DNA of 64,000 nucleotides from Treponema sp. UBA1793 (GTDB lineage: Bacteria; Spirochaetota; Spirochaetia; Treponematales; Treponemataceae), in NCBI GenBank assembly GCA_002314445.1, contig DCFX01000019.1, positions 51,184-115,183 of the forward strand, read 5' to 3'. Below the pieces are notes generated by a model. The model did not search any database. It was not told the DNA's origin and saw nothing but the letters and a program-made list of their open reading frames with translations. The first letter of the stretch is position 1. Every line of letters begins with the position of its first letter. The position numbers and the translations under genes were made by a program. Positions 44,877 through 53,560 of the stretch are shown here, one piece after another.

Positions 44877-47836
44877 CACTTTCCAACAGATTTGTTCCGT
44901 TCCTTCTCACGGTCAAGCATCTGTTTTACATAATATCCTGTATACGACTCTTTTACCAGTGCCACATCTTCGGGCGTGCCCTCTGCAATAACGTTTCCGC
45001 CCCTGTATCCGCCATCCGGCCCCAAATCTATGACATAATCGGCCTGGCAGATAACGTCGAGATTGTGTTCAATCATGAGCACACTGTTGCCCTGCTCTAC
45101 AAGCCGCTGGATCACTTCCATAAGCATTTTGACGTCTGCAAAATGAAGTCCCGTCGTCGGCTCGTCAAGAATATACAGCGTCTTGCCGGTAGATACACGG
45201 GCCAATTCGTTAGCCAGCTTTACGCGCTGAGCTTCGCCGCCCGAAAGCGTCAGGGCTGACTGGCCGAGCTGGATATATCCCAGACCGACAGATTTGAGCG
45301 TTTCTAGTTTCCGCGCAATGTGAGGGATACCCGCAAAGAAATCGCAGGCTTCTTCAATAGTCATATTAAGCACGTCGTTGATGTTCTTCCCCTTGTATGT
45401 AACTTCAAGTGTTTCCTTATTAAACCTTTTCCCACCGCAAACGTCACACTGAATATACACATCAGGAAGAAAATTCATTTCAATGACAATAGTTCCTGCA
45501 CCCTGGCAGTTTTCACAGCGGCCGCCCTTTACGTTAAAACTGAAACGTCCGGGCATATAGCCACGTGCCTTCGATTCGGGAATTGAAGCAAACAGATCGC
45601 GGATACCGTTAAAAACGCCGACATATGTCGCAGGATTGGAACGCGGTGTACGTCCGATGGGGCTCTGATCGATACTTATAACCTTGTCGATATTGCTCAC
45701 GCCCGTGAGTTTTTCATACTTACCGACTTCGTATTTAGTGCGCATAAGCCTGTTGCTGAGTGCGGGATACAGCACGTCGGACATAAGCGTCGACTTTCCC
45801 GAACCGGAAACGCCCGTTATGCATGTAAACGTTCCCAGCGGGATTTTCACTGACACGTTTTTAAGATTGTGTTCCGACACGCCCGTAAGCTCAATATACT
45901 TCCCGTTTCCGGTTCTCCGCTCTCCGGGGACAGCCATACGGAGTGCGCCTGCCAGATACTGCCCCGTAACGCTCTCTTTTACCGTCGCGACCTGCGCAGG
46001 CGTCCCGGCTGCAACGACGGCACCTCCGTGCACACCCGCACCCGGCCCCAAATCCACAAGATAATCGGCCGTAAGGAGCGTCTGCTCGTCGTGTTCGACG
46101 ACAATGACCGTATTGCCGGCGTCGCGCAGATACGTAAGCGTGTCTATGAGCTTCTGGTTATCCCGCTGGTGCAGGCCTATTGACGGTTCATCGAGAATGT
46201 ACATGACGCCGACAAGTGCCGAACCGATTTGCGTTGCAAGCCTGATGCGCTGCGCTTCGCCGCCCGAAAGCGTTTCCGCAGCCCGCTCAAGCGTAAGATA
46301 GTCGAGCCCGACATTTTTCAGGAACCGCAGCCGTGACTTTATTTCCTTGAGAATCTGGGCGGCAATTTCACTCTGCGATTTAGTCAGTTCAAGCTTGTCG
46401 AAAAAAACGATTGAATCGAGGACTGACATTGCAGTTACTTCATAAATATTTTTACCGCCGACAGTGACTGCAAGCGCTTCCGGACGAAGCCGTTTGCCGT
46501 GGCACGTCGAACATTCGTGGTGCGACATAAACTTTTCGAGGCTTAATTTCATTGCATCGCCCCAGGCTTCCGTATACCGTCGCTTCATGTCGCCGAACAG
46601 GCCGGGCCACGGCTGATCGTACACGGAATATCCTTCACCGCTCTGTTTCTGGTATTTAAAATGAATCGGTTCATCAGAGCCGTACAGGAGCACGGTTTTC
46701 TGCTTTTTAGTAAGAGAAGAAATGGGATCGGTGAGTTTCCAGCCGTACGCATCGGCAAGCCCTTTCACGCGGCTCGTATTCCATGCAGAAGACGGATTGT
46801 ACGGTTTTATTGCCCACTCGTTAAAAGATTTCGACTGATCGGGAATCATCAGGTCAAGGTCGAATTCCATCTTTTCGCCGAGACCGGTACATTCGGGACA
46901 GGCTCCGAAAGGATTGTTAAATGAAAAGAGGCGCGGCTGCAGTTCCGGAATGGAAATACCGCAGTCGGGGCACGCGTTCTTCTGTGAAAAGAACACTTCC
47001 GTTTCATCATCGCCAGACTTTTTTGTCACAGTTATAATACCGTTGGAACTCATGAGTGCCGTCTCGACAGAATCGGCAACACGCTTTCGGAGCATTGAAG
47101 AATACATGCTGTTCAGTTTGTTCTCAATGTCATCAGACATTTTCTCGTGTTCCTCGCTTTCCAGCCTGATGCGGTCGACGACTATTTCAATCGTATGCTT
47201 TTTCTGCTTGTCGAGCTTGATGCTGTCCTCAAGGTCGGTCATGACGCCGTCTATGCGGGCGCGTACGAATCCGGCCTTTTTTGCGTCGTCGATTATCTTC
47301 TGATGTTCGCCCTTTTTGCCCCTGATGACGGGAGAGAGAATCTGTATCTTCGTGTCGACAGGCCACGACATAATCGTATCTATAATCTGGTCGACTGTCT
47401 GCTCTGAAATTTCCCTGCCGCAGTTGGGACAGTGTGCCTTGCCGACGCGGGCAAACAGCAGGCGGTAGTAATCGTATATTTCCGTAATGGTGCCGACAGT
47501 TGAGCGCGGATTTTTATTGGTCGACTTCTGCTCAATCGAAATGGCAGGCGACAGGCCTTCTATCAGGTCCACGTCAGGCTTGTCCATCGTCCCGAGAAAC
47601 TGGCGCGCATACGACGAAAGACTCTCCATGTAGCGGCGCTGGCCTTCGGCAAACAGCGTGTCGAACGCAAGAGAACTCTTTCCCGAACCGGAAAGCCCGG
47701 AAAGGACAACAAGTTTATTGCGCGGCAAATCGATGTCTATGTTTTTAAGATTGTGCTCGCGTGCGCCCTTAATGCTGATACGCTCCCCCTCAAAGGGAAA
47801 TATGGTATTCTGTGTATTGTTCTTTTTCGATGTCAT
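44876..47836 (-). CDS. uvrA: Excinuclease ABC subunit A
   Basis: UvrA finds damaged DNA for nucleotide excision repair. I chose ATG 47836 (986 residues), because the predicted transcription start is near 47840 and upstream in-frame codons would precede it. Two ATPase modules are visible: GLSGSGKSSLAFDTL near 38 and GVSGSGKSTLMSDVL in the second half. ABC signatures LSGGEAQR occur twice. Zinc-finger cysteines include CxxC pairs in CPDCGISIP/CPECTGLG and in CENCQGAG/CDVCGGKR. No LexA-type operator was recognised upstream. Confidence 0.96.
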   Translation of the reverse strand: MTSKKNNTQNTIFPFEGERISIKGAREHNLKNIDIDLPRNKLVVLSGLSGSGKSSLAFDTLFAEGQRRYMESLSSYARQFLGTMDKPDVDLIEGLSPAISIEQKSTNKNPRSTVGTITEIYDYYRLLFARVGKAHCPNCGREISEQTVDQIIDTIMSWPVDTKIQILSPVIRGKKGEHQKIIDDAKKAGFVRARIDGVMTDLEDSIKLDKQKKHTIEIVVDRIRLESEEHEKMSDDIENKLNSMYSSMLRKRVADSVETALMSSNGIITVTKKSGDDETEVFFSQKNACPDCGISIPELQPRLFSFNNPFGACPECTGLGEKMEFDLDLMIPDQSKSFNEWAIKPYNPSSAWNTSRVKGLADAYGWKLTDPISSLTKKQKTVLLYGSDEPIHFKYQKQSGEGYSVYDQPWPGLFGDMKRRYTEAWGDAMKLSLEKFMSHHECSTCHGKRLRPEALAVTVGGKNIYEVTAMSVLDSIVFFDKLELTKSQSEIAAQILKEIKSRLRFLKNVGLDYLTLERAAETLSGGEAQRIRLATQIGSALVGVMYILDEPSIGLHQRDNQKLIDTLTYLRDAGNTVIVVEHDEQTLLTADYLVDLGPGAGVHGGAVVAAGTPAQVATVKESVTGQYLAGALRMAVPGERRTGNGKYIELTGVSEHNLKNVSVKIPLGTFTCITGVSGSGKSTLMSDVLYPALSNRLMRTKYEVGKYEKLTGVSNIDKVISIDQSPIGRTPRSNPATYVGVFNGIRDLFASIPESKARGYMPGRFSFNVKGGRCENCQGAGTIVIEMNFLPDVYIQCDVCGGKRFNKETLEVTYKGKNINDVLNMTIEEACDFFAGIPHIARKLETLKSVGLGYIQLGQSALTLSGGEAQRVKLANELARVSTGKTLYILDEPTTGLHFADVKMLMEVIQRLVEQGNSVLMIEHNLDVICQADYVIDLGPDGGYRGGNVIAEGTPEDVALVKESYTGYYVKQMLDREKERNKSVGK

Positions 47837-47846
47837 GGTACACATA

Positions 47847-47875
47847 AGTATAGCGGAATTGCACAGTAAACTCAA
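47847..47875 (-). promoter_or_regulatory. uvrA promoter
   Basis: TTGAGT (47875-47870), 17-bp spacer, TATACT (47852-47847). The start should fall near 47840, about 4 nt before ATG 47836, leaving no room for a ribosome-binding site. Confidence 0.75.
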
Positions 47876-47907
47876 TAAGAAAATTCCTCACATATAACTA
47901 TTCAACC

Positions 47908-47936
47908 TTGCCGGCAGGACTGACAGGACGTATACT
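47908..47936 (+). promoter_or_regulatory. korA promoter
   Basis: TTGCCG (47908-47913), 17-bp spacer, TATACT (47931-47936). The start near 47943 falls inside the left arm of the adjacent palindrome. Confidence 0.65.
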
Positions 47937-47980
47937 TATAGTGGACTTCAAAAAACTTCAGGTTTTTGAAGTCCACTATA
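47937..47980 (+). repeat. Perfect 18-bp inverted repeat at the korAB transcription start
   Basis: Left arm 47937-47954 (TATAGTGGACTTCAAAAA), an 8-base loop, and a perfectly complementary right arm at 47963-47980. A transcript starting near 47943 would still fold a 12-bp stem at its 5' end. It lies between the divergent uvrA and korA promoters, so it is not a terminator for either gene. It could be an operator, an mRNA-stabilising hairpin or a small repeat element. Confidence 0.8.
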
Positions 47981-48029
47981 GAAACAAGGCACAATCTGCC
48001 GGTGAGCATCGTTCGTACGGAGGCTGTAA

Positions 48030-49715
48030 ATGAAAAGTTATTCAGTGGTCCTGTCAGGAGAAGCCGGACAGGGATTAAAAACGATCGAGACGCTGTTCAT
48101 GAAACTGCTGCGCCAGAGCGGATATCATGCGTTCATGACGAAGGAACTGATGTCCCGGGTCCGCGGCGGCAACAACACGACGGAACTGCGTATTTCGTCA
48201 GGGCCGGTATACGCTTTTACCGACAGAATTGATCTGCTGATAGTACTCGGGAAGAAAGGCATCAGAAGACTTGAAAAACGCCTTTCTCCCGATTCTCTTG
48301 TGACAGGAGAATCAGGCCATCTGGACGATACAGGCGTGCCCTGCAGGAAGGTCCCGCTTCCGGTACAGGAGAGCCTTGCGGATTTAGGAGGTACACTGTA
48401 TGCAAATACGCTCGTGAGCGGACTGCTGTGCGCGCTTTTTTCCTGCAATCCCGAAACTGCATACAGTCTTATCAGCACGCAGTTTTCAAAAAAAGGCGCA
48501 GATATAGTCAAGAACAACATCACTGCGTTCAACCGCGGCATGAAGCTTGCGAAGACACTCCCCCTTCGTGCAGTCATTGAGAAAGATACGTCAGCTGAGG
48601 CCGGTTCAAAAGCCCTGAGCGGCACGGAAGCAGTCGGAATCGGTGCGCTTGCAGGCGGGTGCAATTTTATCGCCTCGTATCCGATGTCTCCCGGCACAGG
48701 AGTGCTTGCATTCATGGCTTCCCATGCTGATAAATACGGCGTTATTGCGGAACAGGCGGAAGATGAACTTTCGGCGCTTAACATGGAACTGGGCGCATGG
48801 TATGCAGGAGCACGCGCAATGGTCACGACGTCAGGAGGTGGATTTGCACTCATGACAGAAGCACTCAGCCTTGCAGGCTGCATCGAATCCCCCGCAGTTA
48901 TCCATCTGGCTCAACGCCCCGGCCCTGCAACGGGGCTGCCTACAAGGACGGAACAGGGAGACCTGAACCTGGCACTGTATGCAGGGCACGGAGACTTTCC
49001 CCGCGTTATCTACGCACCGGGCACCCTGCAGGAAGGAATTGAACTGGCCCGCAGGGCATTCGACACTGCAGACGAGTTCCAGGTACCCGTTATCCTGCTT
49101 ACCGACCAGTATTTTCTGGACAGTGAAGGAATTATCCCGAAAATGGATTTTGCGCATACCAGTATCAGGCAGCATATAACGGAAACGGCGCCCGGCTACA
49201 GGAGATATGCGCTTACGCCGTCCGGCATCTCCCCCCGCGGTATTCCCGGATACGGAAAAGGGATTGTCCGGGTTGACAGCGACGAGCACACCGAAGAAGG
49301 GCTCATTACGGAAGACGCGGACGTCCGCACAGCCATGACCGATAAACGCATGAAAAAGCTTGCAGAACTGCAGGATATTGAGCCGGTATTAACAGGAAGC
49401 AGGGACTACGACACGCTCGTAGTCGGATGGGGTTCGACGTACGGTGCAGTCTGCGAAGCACTTGAGCGGCAGGGCCGGAAGGATATTGCGTTTGCGCATT
49501 TCCCTCAGGTGTATCCCCTCCCTAAGAGCACAAAGGCCATCCTTTCCCGCGCGAAACGCCGGATTCTCGTAGAAAACAACGTAACAGGCCAGTTCGGAAA
49601 CCTGATAAGGCAGGAACTGCTCATGGATTTTAACGCGCGGATACTTAAATACAACGGCATGCAGTTCTCCGTAGAAGAACTGGTACAGAAAATCGGGGAG
49701 GTCGTACAATTATGA
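48030..49715 (+). CDS. korA: 2-oxoacid:ferredoxin oxidoreductase, fused gamma-alpha subunit
   Basis: The enzyme oxidatively decarboxylates 2-oxoacids to acyl-CoA, passing electrons to ferredoxin. In its 561 residues the gamma-type domain comes first (1-175, VVLSGEAGQGLKTIETLF and SRVRGGNNT). The alpha pyrimidine-binding domains follow (ASYPMSPGTGVLAFMA, AEDELSALNMELGA, TSGGGFALMTEALSLA). This KorA-type fusion usually pairs with a separate beta subunit, which follows with an ATGA overlap. Ribosome site GGAGG is 7 nt before ATG. 2-oxoglutarate is the likely but unproven substrate; no ferredoxin-type delta subunit is nearby. Confidence 0.9.
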   Translation: MKSYSVVLSGEAGQGLKTIETLFMKLLRQSGYHAFMTKELMSRVRGGNNTTELRISSGPVYAFTDRIDLLIVLGKKGIRRLEKRLSPDSLVTGESGHLDDTGVPCRKVPLPVQESLADLGGTLYANTLVSGLLCALFSCNPETAYSLISTQFSKKGADIVKNNITAFNRGMKLAKTLPLRAVIEKDTSAEAGSKALSGTEAVGIGALAGGCNFIASYPMSPGTGVLAFMASHADKYGVIAEQAEDELSALNMELGAWYAGARAMVTTSGGGFALMTEALSLAGCIESPAVIHLAQRPGPATGLPTRTEQGDLNLALYAGHGDFPRVIYAPGTLQEGIELARRAFDTADEFQVPVILLTDQYFLDSEGIIPKMDFAHTSIRQHITETAPGYRRYALTPSGISPRGIPGYGKGIVRVDSDEHTEEGLITEDADVRTAMTDKRMKKLAELQDIEPVLTGSRDYDTLVVGWGSTYGAVCEALERQGRKDIAFAHFPQVYPLPKSTKAILSRAKRRILVENNVTGQFGNLIRQELLMDFNARILKYNGMQFSVEELVQKIGEVVQL

Positions 49716-50569
49716 CAAAAACACGTTTTGACTGTGATCCGGATACCGATATTGCGTGGTGCCCCGGCTGCGGCAACTATCCGCTGCTCGGCATCCTCAA
49801 GGAAGCGCTCGAAGAACTCGACATTGATCCGGCGCAGCTTGTTATTTGTTCAGGAATCGGGCAGGCGGCAAAAATGCCGCAGTACGTGCACAGCAATTTC
49901 TTCAACGGGCTGCACGGCAGGGCTGTTCCCGTCGCAACAGCAGTAAAAGCGGTAAATCCGTCGCTCACCGTCATCGCAGAAGGCGGTGACGGCGACATGT
50001 ACGGAGAAGGCGGCAACCACTTCATCCATGTCATAAGGCGGAATCCCGACATTACGCACCTTGTCCACGACAACATGGTATACGGGCTGACGCAGGGCCA
50101 GGCCTCCCCCACAAGCCCGAGGGGCATGAAGACGCCCGTACAGACAGGTGGTGTCACAGCAGAGCCGTTCAATCCGCTTGCCGCGGCCATATCCATCGGC
50201 GCACCGTTCGTTGCGCGCGCATTCACCGGAGACGCGGAGCTGACAAAAAATATTATCAAGGAAGCTGTCAGGTATAAAGGATATGCACTCGTCGATATTC
50301 TTGACCCGTGCGTGTCGTTCAATAAGACTAACACGTTCAAATGGTATAAGGAGCATACGTACCGGCTGCCGGACTCATGGGATGCGTCAGACCGTATGAA
50401 AGCGCTTGAAAAAACATTTGAGCAGGATATGCTGCCGCTCGGCATATTCTACCGCAGAACGGACATGAAACCGGTGTTCGAAGAACAGCTGCCGGTTTAT
50501 GCATCCGATACATCGCCGATGTGGACACGCTCCCGTCCGCCTGAACTGCTTGCAGAACTCATGAAATAA
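49712..50569 (+). CDS. korB: 2-oxoacid:ferredoxin oxidoreductase, beta subunit
   Basis: The 285-residue TPP-binding subunit. WCPGCGNY (16-23) supplies two Fe-S cysteines, with a third in DPCVSFNK. The TPP/Mg motif GDGD is at 92-95, followed by the conserved IRRNPDITHLVHDN. The gene overlaps korA as ATGA and is followed by a hairpin terminator. Anaerobic energy metabolism or acyl-CoA supply is inferred. Confidence 0.92.
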   Translation: MTKTRFDCDPDTDIAWCPGCGNYPLLGILKEALEELDIDPAQLVICSGIGQAAKMPQYVHSNFFNGLHGRAVPVATAVKAVNPSLTVIAEGGDGDMYGEGGNHFIHVIRRNPDITHLVHDNMVYGLTQGQASPTSPRGMKTPVQTGGVTAEPFNPLAAAISIGAPFVARAFTGDAELTKNIIKEAVRYKGYALVDILDPCVSFNKTNTFKWYKEHTYRLPDSWDASDRMKALEKTFEQDMLPLGIFYRRTDMKPVFEEQLPVYASDTSPMWTRSRPPELLAELMK

Positions 50570-50572
50570 ATA

Positions 50573-50619
50573 AAAACAGGACCATTCCCGCCGTTTCACG
50601 TACGGGATGGTTCTGTTTT
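50573..50619 (+). terminator. Terminator after korAB
   Basis: Near-perfect stem of AAAACAG-G-ACCATTCCCG against CGGGATGGT-T-CTGTTTT around a 12-base loop, starting 3 bp after the korB stop. The arms end in an A/T run, so it could work in both directions. Confidence 0.75.
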
Positions 50620-50646
50620 GACACCCTGCAGGAAAACAGATATACT
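50618..50646 (+). promoter_or_regulatory. Strong promoter upstream of the tautomerase gene
   Basis: Consensus TTGACA (50618-50623), 17-bp spacer, TATACT (50641-50646). The start near 50653 lies 3 nt before a hairpin. The -35 box overlaps the first copy of a 16-bp direct repeat. Confidence 0.8.
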
Positions 50647-50714
50647 TACAAGCAGCCGGATAAAACCAGAATGGCTTAATCCGGTAATTTTTTAATATAC
50701 ACCCTGCAGGAAAA
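50621..50714 (+). repeat. 16-bp direct repeat ACACCCTGCAGGAAAA, two copies
   Basis: Copies at 50621-50636 and 50699-50714, 78 bp apart. The first overlaps the promoter -35 box; the second carries the AGGAAAAG ribosome-site region of the tautomerase gene. The repeat brackets the promoter spacer and hairpin. Confidence 0.8.
50656..50693 (+). terminator. Promoter-proximal hairpin and U-tract (possible attenuator)
   Basis: CCGGAT (50656-50661) pairs with ATCCGG (50679-50684), with an inner CCA/TGG pairing and a six-T run at 50688-50693. It starts about 3 nt from the predicted transcription start, so most transcripts might end here as a tiny RNA of about 40 nt unless read through into the tautomerase gene. 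Confidence 0.55.
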
Positions 50715-50722
50715 GAAACCGG

Positions 50723-50932
50723 ATGCCTTATATTTCAATTGAATCAGGAAAACTCACAGAAGAACAGAAAAAAGACCTTATTGTAAACCTGACACAGACC
50801 GCATCAGGGATTATGCATATACCGCAGTCTTTTTTTTCCGTCACCATAAAAGAGCTTCCTGACGAAAACTTCGGCATCGGCGGCAGAAATATTGCAGAGA
50901 TAAAAGCTGAATACGCCGCAGGACAAAAATAA
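50723..50932 (+). CDS. 4-oxalocrotonate tautomerase family protein
   Basis: The 69-residue tautomerase subunit has the catalytic Pro directly after the initiator Met (MPYISIESGKLTEEQK), exposed once Met is removed. SFFSVTIKELPDENFGIGGR matches the conserved second half of the family, including a likely Arg. Such proteins form hexamers and can tautomerise enols; the physiological substrate is unknown. It has its own promoter and leader hairpin. Confidence 0.88.
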   Translation: MPYISIESGKLTEEQKKDLIVNLTQTASGIMHIPQSFFSVTIKELPDENFGIGGRNIAEIKAEYAAGQK

Positions 50933-50952
50933 TTCCCCGGAGCGTCCATCAT

Positions 50953-51614
50953 ATGCGGAGAAATGTAATGATTCTCATTTCCATTCTTGTATGCCTTACG
51001 GTTGCCGTGCTGCTGCTCTTACCGCCCGGCGGAGGAAAAACAAAACAGTTTACCGATAAAAACGGAAACATCCTGCCCCGCAGTATATCACCATAAACGG
51101 AACGAAACTGGGGATGTTCATCTTTGCAGAAGATGAAACAAAGCCGGTCATCCTTGTCTGCGGCAGCGGCCCCGGCATTCCGGAGTATCTGCAGCAGCGC
51201 TTTCACCGTGAAAAAATATACCTGATGGGACATTCATTCGGCACGACTGTCGGTATCCTTTCAGCGTCCAGGTATCCTGAATGCTATTATGCGTACATAG
51301 CAATGTCCCAGATATGCAATCAGAGCGAATCAGAAAAGTCCGCATACAAGTTCATGAAATAACAGTACCTCGAAGCAGGAAATACAAAGATGGTAAAACG
51401 ATTCGAGCCCTTTCCTGTTGAAGAATCGCAGGAAGCGTACAGGCAATATTTTAACTCACTGCTGCGCGACAACGCTATGCATCAACTCGGAGTGGGAACG
51501 ACACATACTATGCATTCGGTCATTATCGTCAGCAGCAGTCCCGTCCGCCTGCATGTTACGGACTTCTATATGGATATTGTTCATGATGACGTTTTCGTGT
51601 TTTGTAAACACTGA
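50953..51614 (+). pseudogene. Decayed alpha/beta hydrolase
   Basis: A membrane-anchored hydrolase of roughly 350 residues seems to have been lost. The first frame opens at ATG 50953 (MILISILVCLTVAVLLLLPP, then FTDKNGNILP) and stops at 51094. The homologous continuation is in another frame (ITINGTKLGMFIF from about 51087). HGGPG-like CGSGPGIPEYLQQ then jumps to EKIYLMGHSFGTTVG, skipping about 50 residues that normally lie between. A TAA at 51360 interrupts KFMK and QYLEAGNTKM, and the C-terminal part degrades after VGTTHTMHSVI. The nucleophile Ser in GHSFG survives. Multiple independent lesions make a functional product unlikely. Confidence 0.85.
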
Positions 51615-51653
51615 ATATGCATAATTCTTTTCAGATGCGTAAGAGGACCGGCG

Positions 51654-52841
51654 TTACCTGATAAAACTTTGCAGAATGCGTCCCATGCGCGTAATCCCCT
51701 CCTCTATTTTTTCTTCCGGCATATTTGAATAATTAACCCTGAACGTATTCTCATTACCGCCGTTCGGGAAAAAAGGACCGCCAGGAACAAACGCGACGTT
51801 TTCTTCCAGGCATTTTTTCAGAAGGATGCGCGCATCGATGTACGAAGGAAGCGTAACCCACGCAAACAGTCCGCCTTCGGGTTTTGTAAAGGAAACACCT
51901 TCCGGAAATTCACGCTCCATAGTCCGGAGAAGGACGTCTCTCCTTTTTTTGTATACGGAGCGTATCGTTTCAATATGTGCGTCAAGGTCGTTTGATGCAA
52001 GATATTCTGCAATCTCCATCTGTGCAAGCGTATTGCACTGTAAATCAGTCCCCTGTTTTACAAGTACAAACTTCCGTATGATGTCAGCATTTCCGGCAAT
52101 CCATCCGATCCGGTATCCGGGGCATAAAATTTTAGAAAACGTTCCGGTACAGAGAATCGTACCTTCCGTATCGAATGATGCAGCAGCAGGCAGAAAGGCA
52201 CCCTCAAAACGCAGTTCGCCGTAAGGGTTGTCTTCAATAACAGGAACGGCAAAGCGGGCGGAAAGCAGGGCAAGCTGCTTTCTGCGCTCAAGGCTCCATG
52301 TCCTTCCGGTCGGATTCTGAAAATCAGGTATAACATATATCAGTTTTGCATTACGGTACTTTTCCAGCAGCAACTCAAGTTTGTCGAGAACCATACCTTC
52401 ATCGTCGCAGGGAACTTCCACAAAAGAGCAGCCGTATGCTTTAAACGCACTTATAGCAGCAAGATAGGTAGGGCTCTCACACAATACAACGTCGCCCTCA
52501 TCAAGAAACACTTTTCCGGACAGATCAAGCGCCTGCTGGGAGCCGTGGGTAATCAGTACCGAATCTTCCTCAAAAGACGTTCCGAGCCGTTCGTTCATAC
52601 GCCGTGCTATCCACCGGCGGAGCGGACTGACCCCTTCCGTAGCAGAATACTGCAGGGCCTTCCTGCCGTCGCGCTCAAGAACCCTGGAAACAGCTTCCAT
52701 CATGTCACGGACAGGAAACAGTTCAGGCGCAGGCAGTCCTCCTGCAAATGAAATGACTTCAGGCCGTTCCGTAATTTTCAATATTTCCCTGATTTCAGAC
52801 GCTTTTACATACGACATCCGCCTTGCAGTTTTCAATTCCAT
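51654..52841 (-). CDS. PLP aminotransferase, 2-aminoadipate/LysN-like
   Basis: The 395-residue fold-type I aminotransferase has an N-terminal SFAGGLPAPELFP (31-43), THGSQQALDLSGKVF, PDFQNPTGRTWS, the PLP lysine in TGTFSKILCPGYRIGW and a final FRVNY. It resembles 2-aminoadipate/aromatic or multi-substrate aminotransferases related to MocR C-terminal domains, but has no HTH. Possible substrates are broad. It is divergent from the nitroreductase gene. Confidence 0.87.
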   Translation of the reverse strand: MELKTARRMSYVKASEIREILKITERPEVISFAGGLPAPELFPVRDMMEAVSRVLERDGRKALQYSATEGVSPLRRWIARRMNERLGTSFEEDSVLITHGSQQALDLSGKVFLDEGDVVLCESPTYLAAISAFKAYGCSFVEVPCDDEGMVLDKLELLLEKYRNAKLIYVIPDFQNPTGRTWSLERRKQLALLSARFAVPVIEDNPYGELRFEGAFLPAAASFDTEGTILCTGTFSKILCPGYRIGWIAGNADIIRKFVLVKQGTDLQCNTLAQMEIAEYLASNDLDAHIETIRSVYKKRRDVLLRTMEREFPEGVSFTKPEGGLFAWVTLPSYIDARILLKKCLEENVAFVPGGPFFPNGGNENTFRVNYSNMPEEKIEEGITRMGRILQSFIR

Positions 52842-52890
52842 AGCTACTCCAGTTTAGTCAGTCTCAGTGCACAACTTTTACAATACTACA

Positions 52891-52919
52891 GTTATACAGT
52901 ATTATTAAATAATATACAA
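52891..52919 (-). promoter_or_regulatory. Possible promoter of the aminotransferase gene
   Basis: TTGTAT (52919-52914), 17-bp spacer, TATAAC (52896-52891) on the minus strand. Two direct ACTGTA copies overlap the -10 box. Match is moderate. Confidence 0.4.
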
Positions 52920-52951
52920 TACAGCAGCTCTGTGTCCGGCTGGCCCTTTTG

Positions 52952-52980
52952 ATGACAACACAGTTTTGATGCAGTATACT
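52952..52980 (+). promoter_or_regulatory. Nitroreductase promoter
   Basis: ATGACA (52952-52957), 17-bp spacer, TATACT (52975-52980). A GAGAGGTG ribosome site follows before ATG 53009. Confidence 0.6.
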
Positions 52981-53008
52981 GATGACAGATTAAACAGAGA
53001 GGTGTCAT

Positions 53009-53545
53009 ATGACGGAAATTGAAAAGCGCCGCAGCATAAGAAAATATCAGGACAAAAAAATAGAAGAAAAAAAAATTGCGGCATTAATCGAAAGTGCACG
53101 GCTCGCACCGTCAGGAAACAATACGCAGCCCTGGCAGTTCATTCTCATAGACGACAAGGAAGTCATCAAAGCTGTGGCAAAAGCGGCTCACAATCAGCAG
53201 TGGGTATGCACTGCACCGCTGCTCATCGCATGCGTTGCCGACATGCAGGTACGGATTCAGAACTGCGGAAACATGAACCTGCAGGAGGACACTCCCGATT
53301 TTGAACTTAAACAGATAATCCGCGACACGGCAATAGCTGCCGAACATATTGTGCTGGAAGCTGTTCACCAGGGACTGGGCACCTGCTGGGTCTGCTGGTT
53401 TACGGAAGATGAACTACGTCCCATTCTCGGCATCCCCGCGGACAAATTCCTTGTCACAATTCTTGCAGCCGGCTATCCTGCTGAAAATCCTGCACCGCGG
53501 CCCCGGAAAAAAACGGAAGAGTTGATTCACAGAAACAGGTGGTAG
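53009..53545 (+). CDS. Nitroreductase family flavoprotein
   Basis: The 178-residue FMN oxidoreductase opens with RRSIRKYQDKKIEE (7-20), the phosphate-binding motif of the family, then ARLAPSGNNTQPWQF. The C-terminal EELIHRNRW tail and the ILAAGYPAE stretch are typical of the smaller nitroreductases. Physiological substrates are usually quinones or unknown; nitro compounds are incidental. It is monocistronic and convergent with the cyclase gene, 15 bp apart. Confidence 0.9.
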   Translation: MTEIEKRRSIRKYQDKKIEEKKIAALIESARLAPSGNNTQPWQFILIDDKEVIKAVAKAAHNQQWVCTAPLLIACVADMQVRIQNCGNMNLQEDTPDFELKQIIRDTAIAAEHIVLEAVHQGLGTCWVCWFTEDELRPILGIPADKFLVTILAAGYPAENPAPRPRKKTEELIHRNRW

Positions 53546-53560
53546 CGGCAACTCTCTTCA

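Noticed and set aside
47937..47980. Terminator of uvrA or korA
   Set aside because: Both genes are transcribed away from this point, and the korA start lies inside the repeat.
49777..50445. 222-residue open frame on the minus strand
   Set aside because: Antisense to korB, which has an intact CPGCG and TPP motif.
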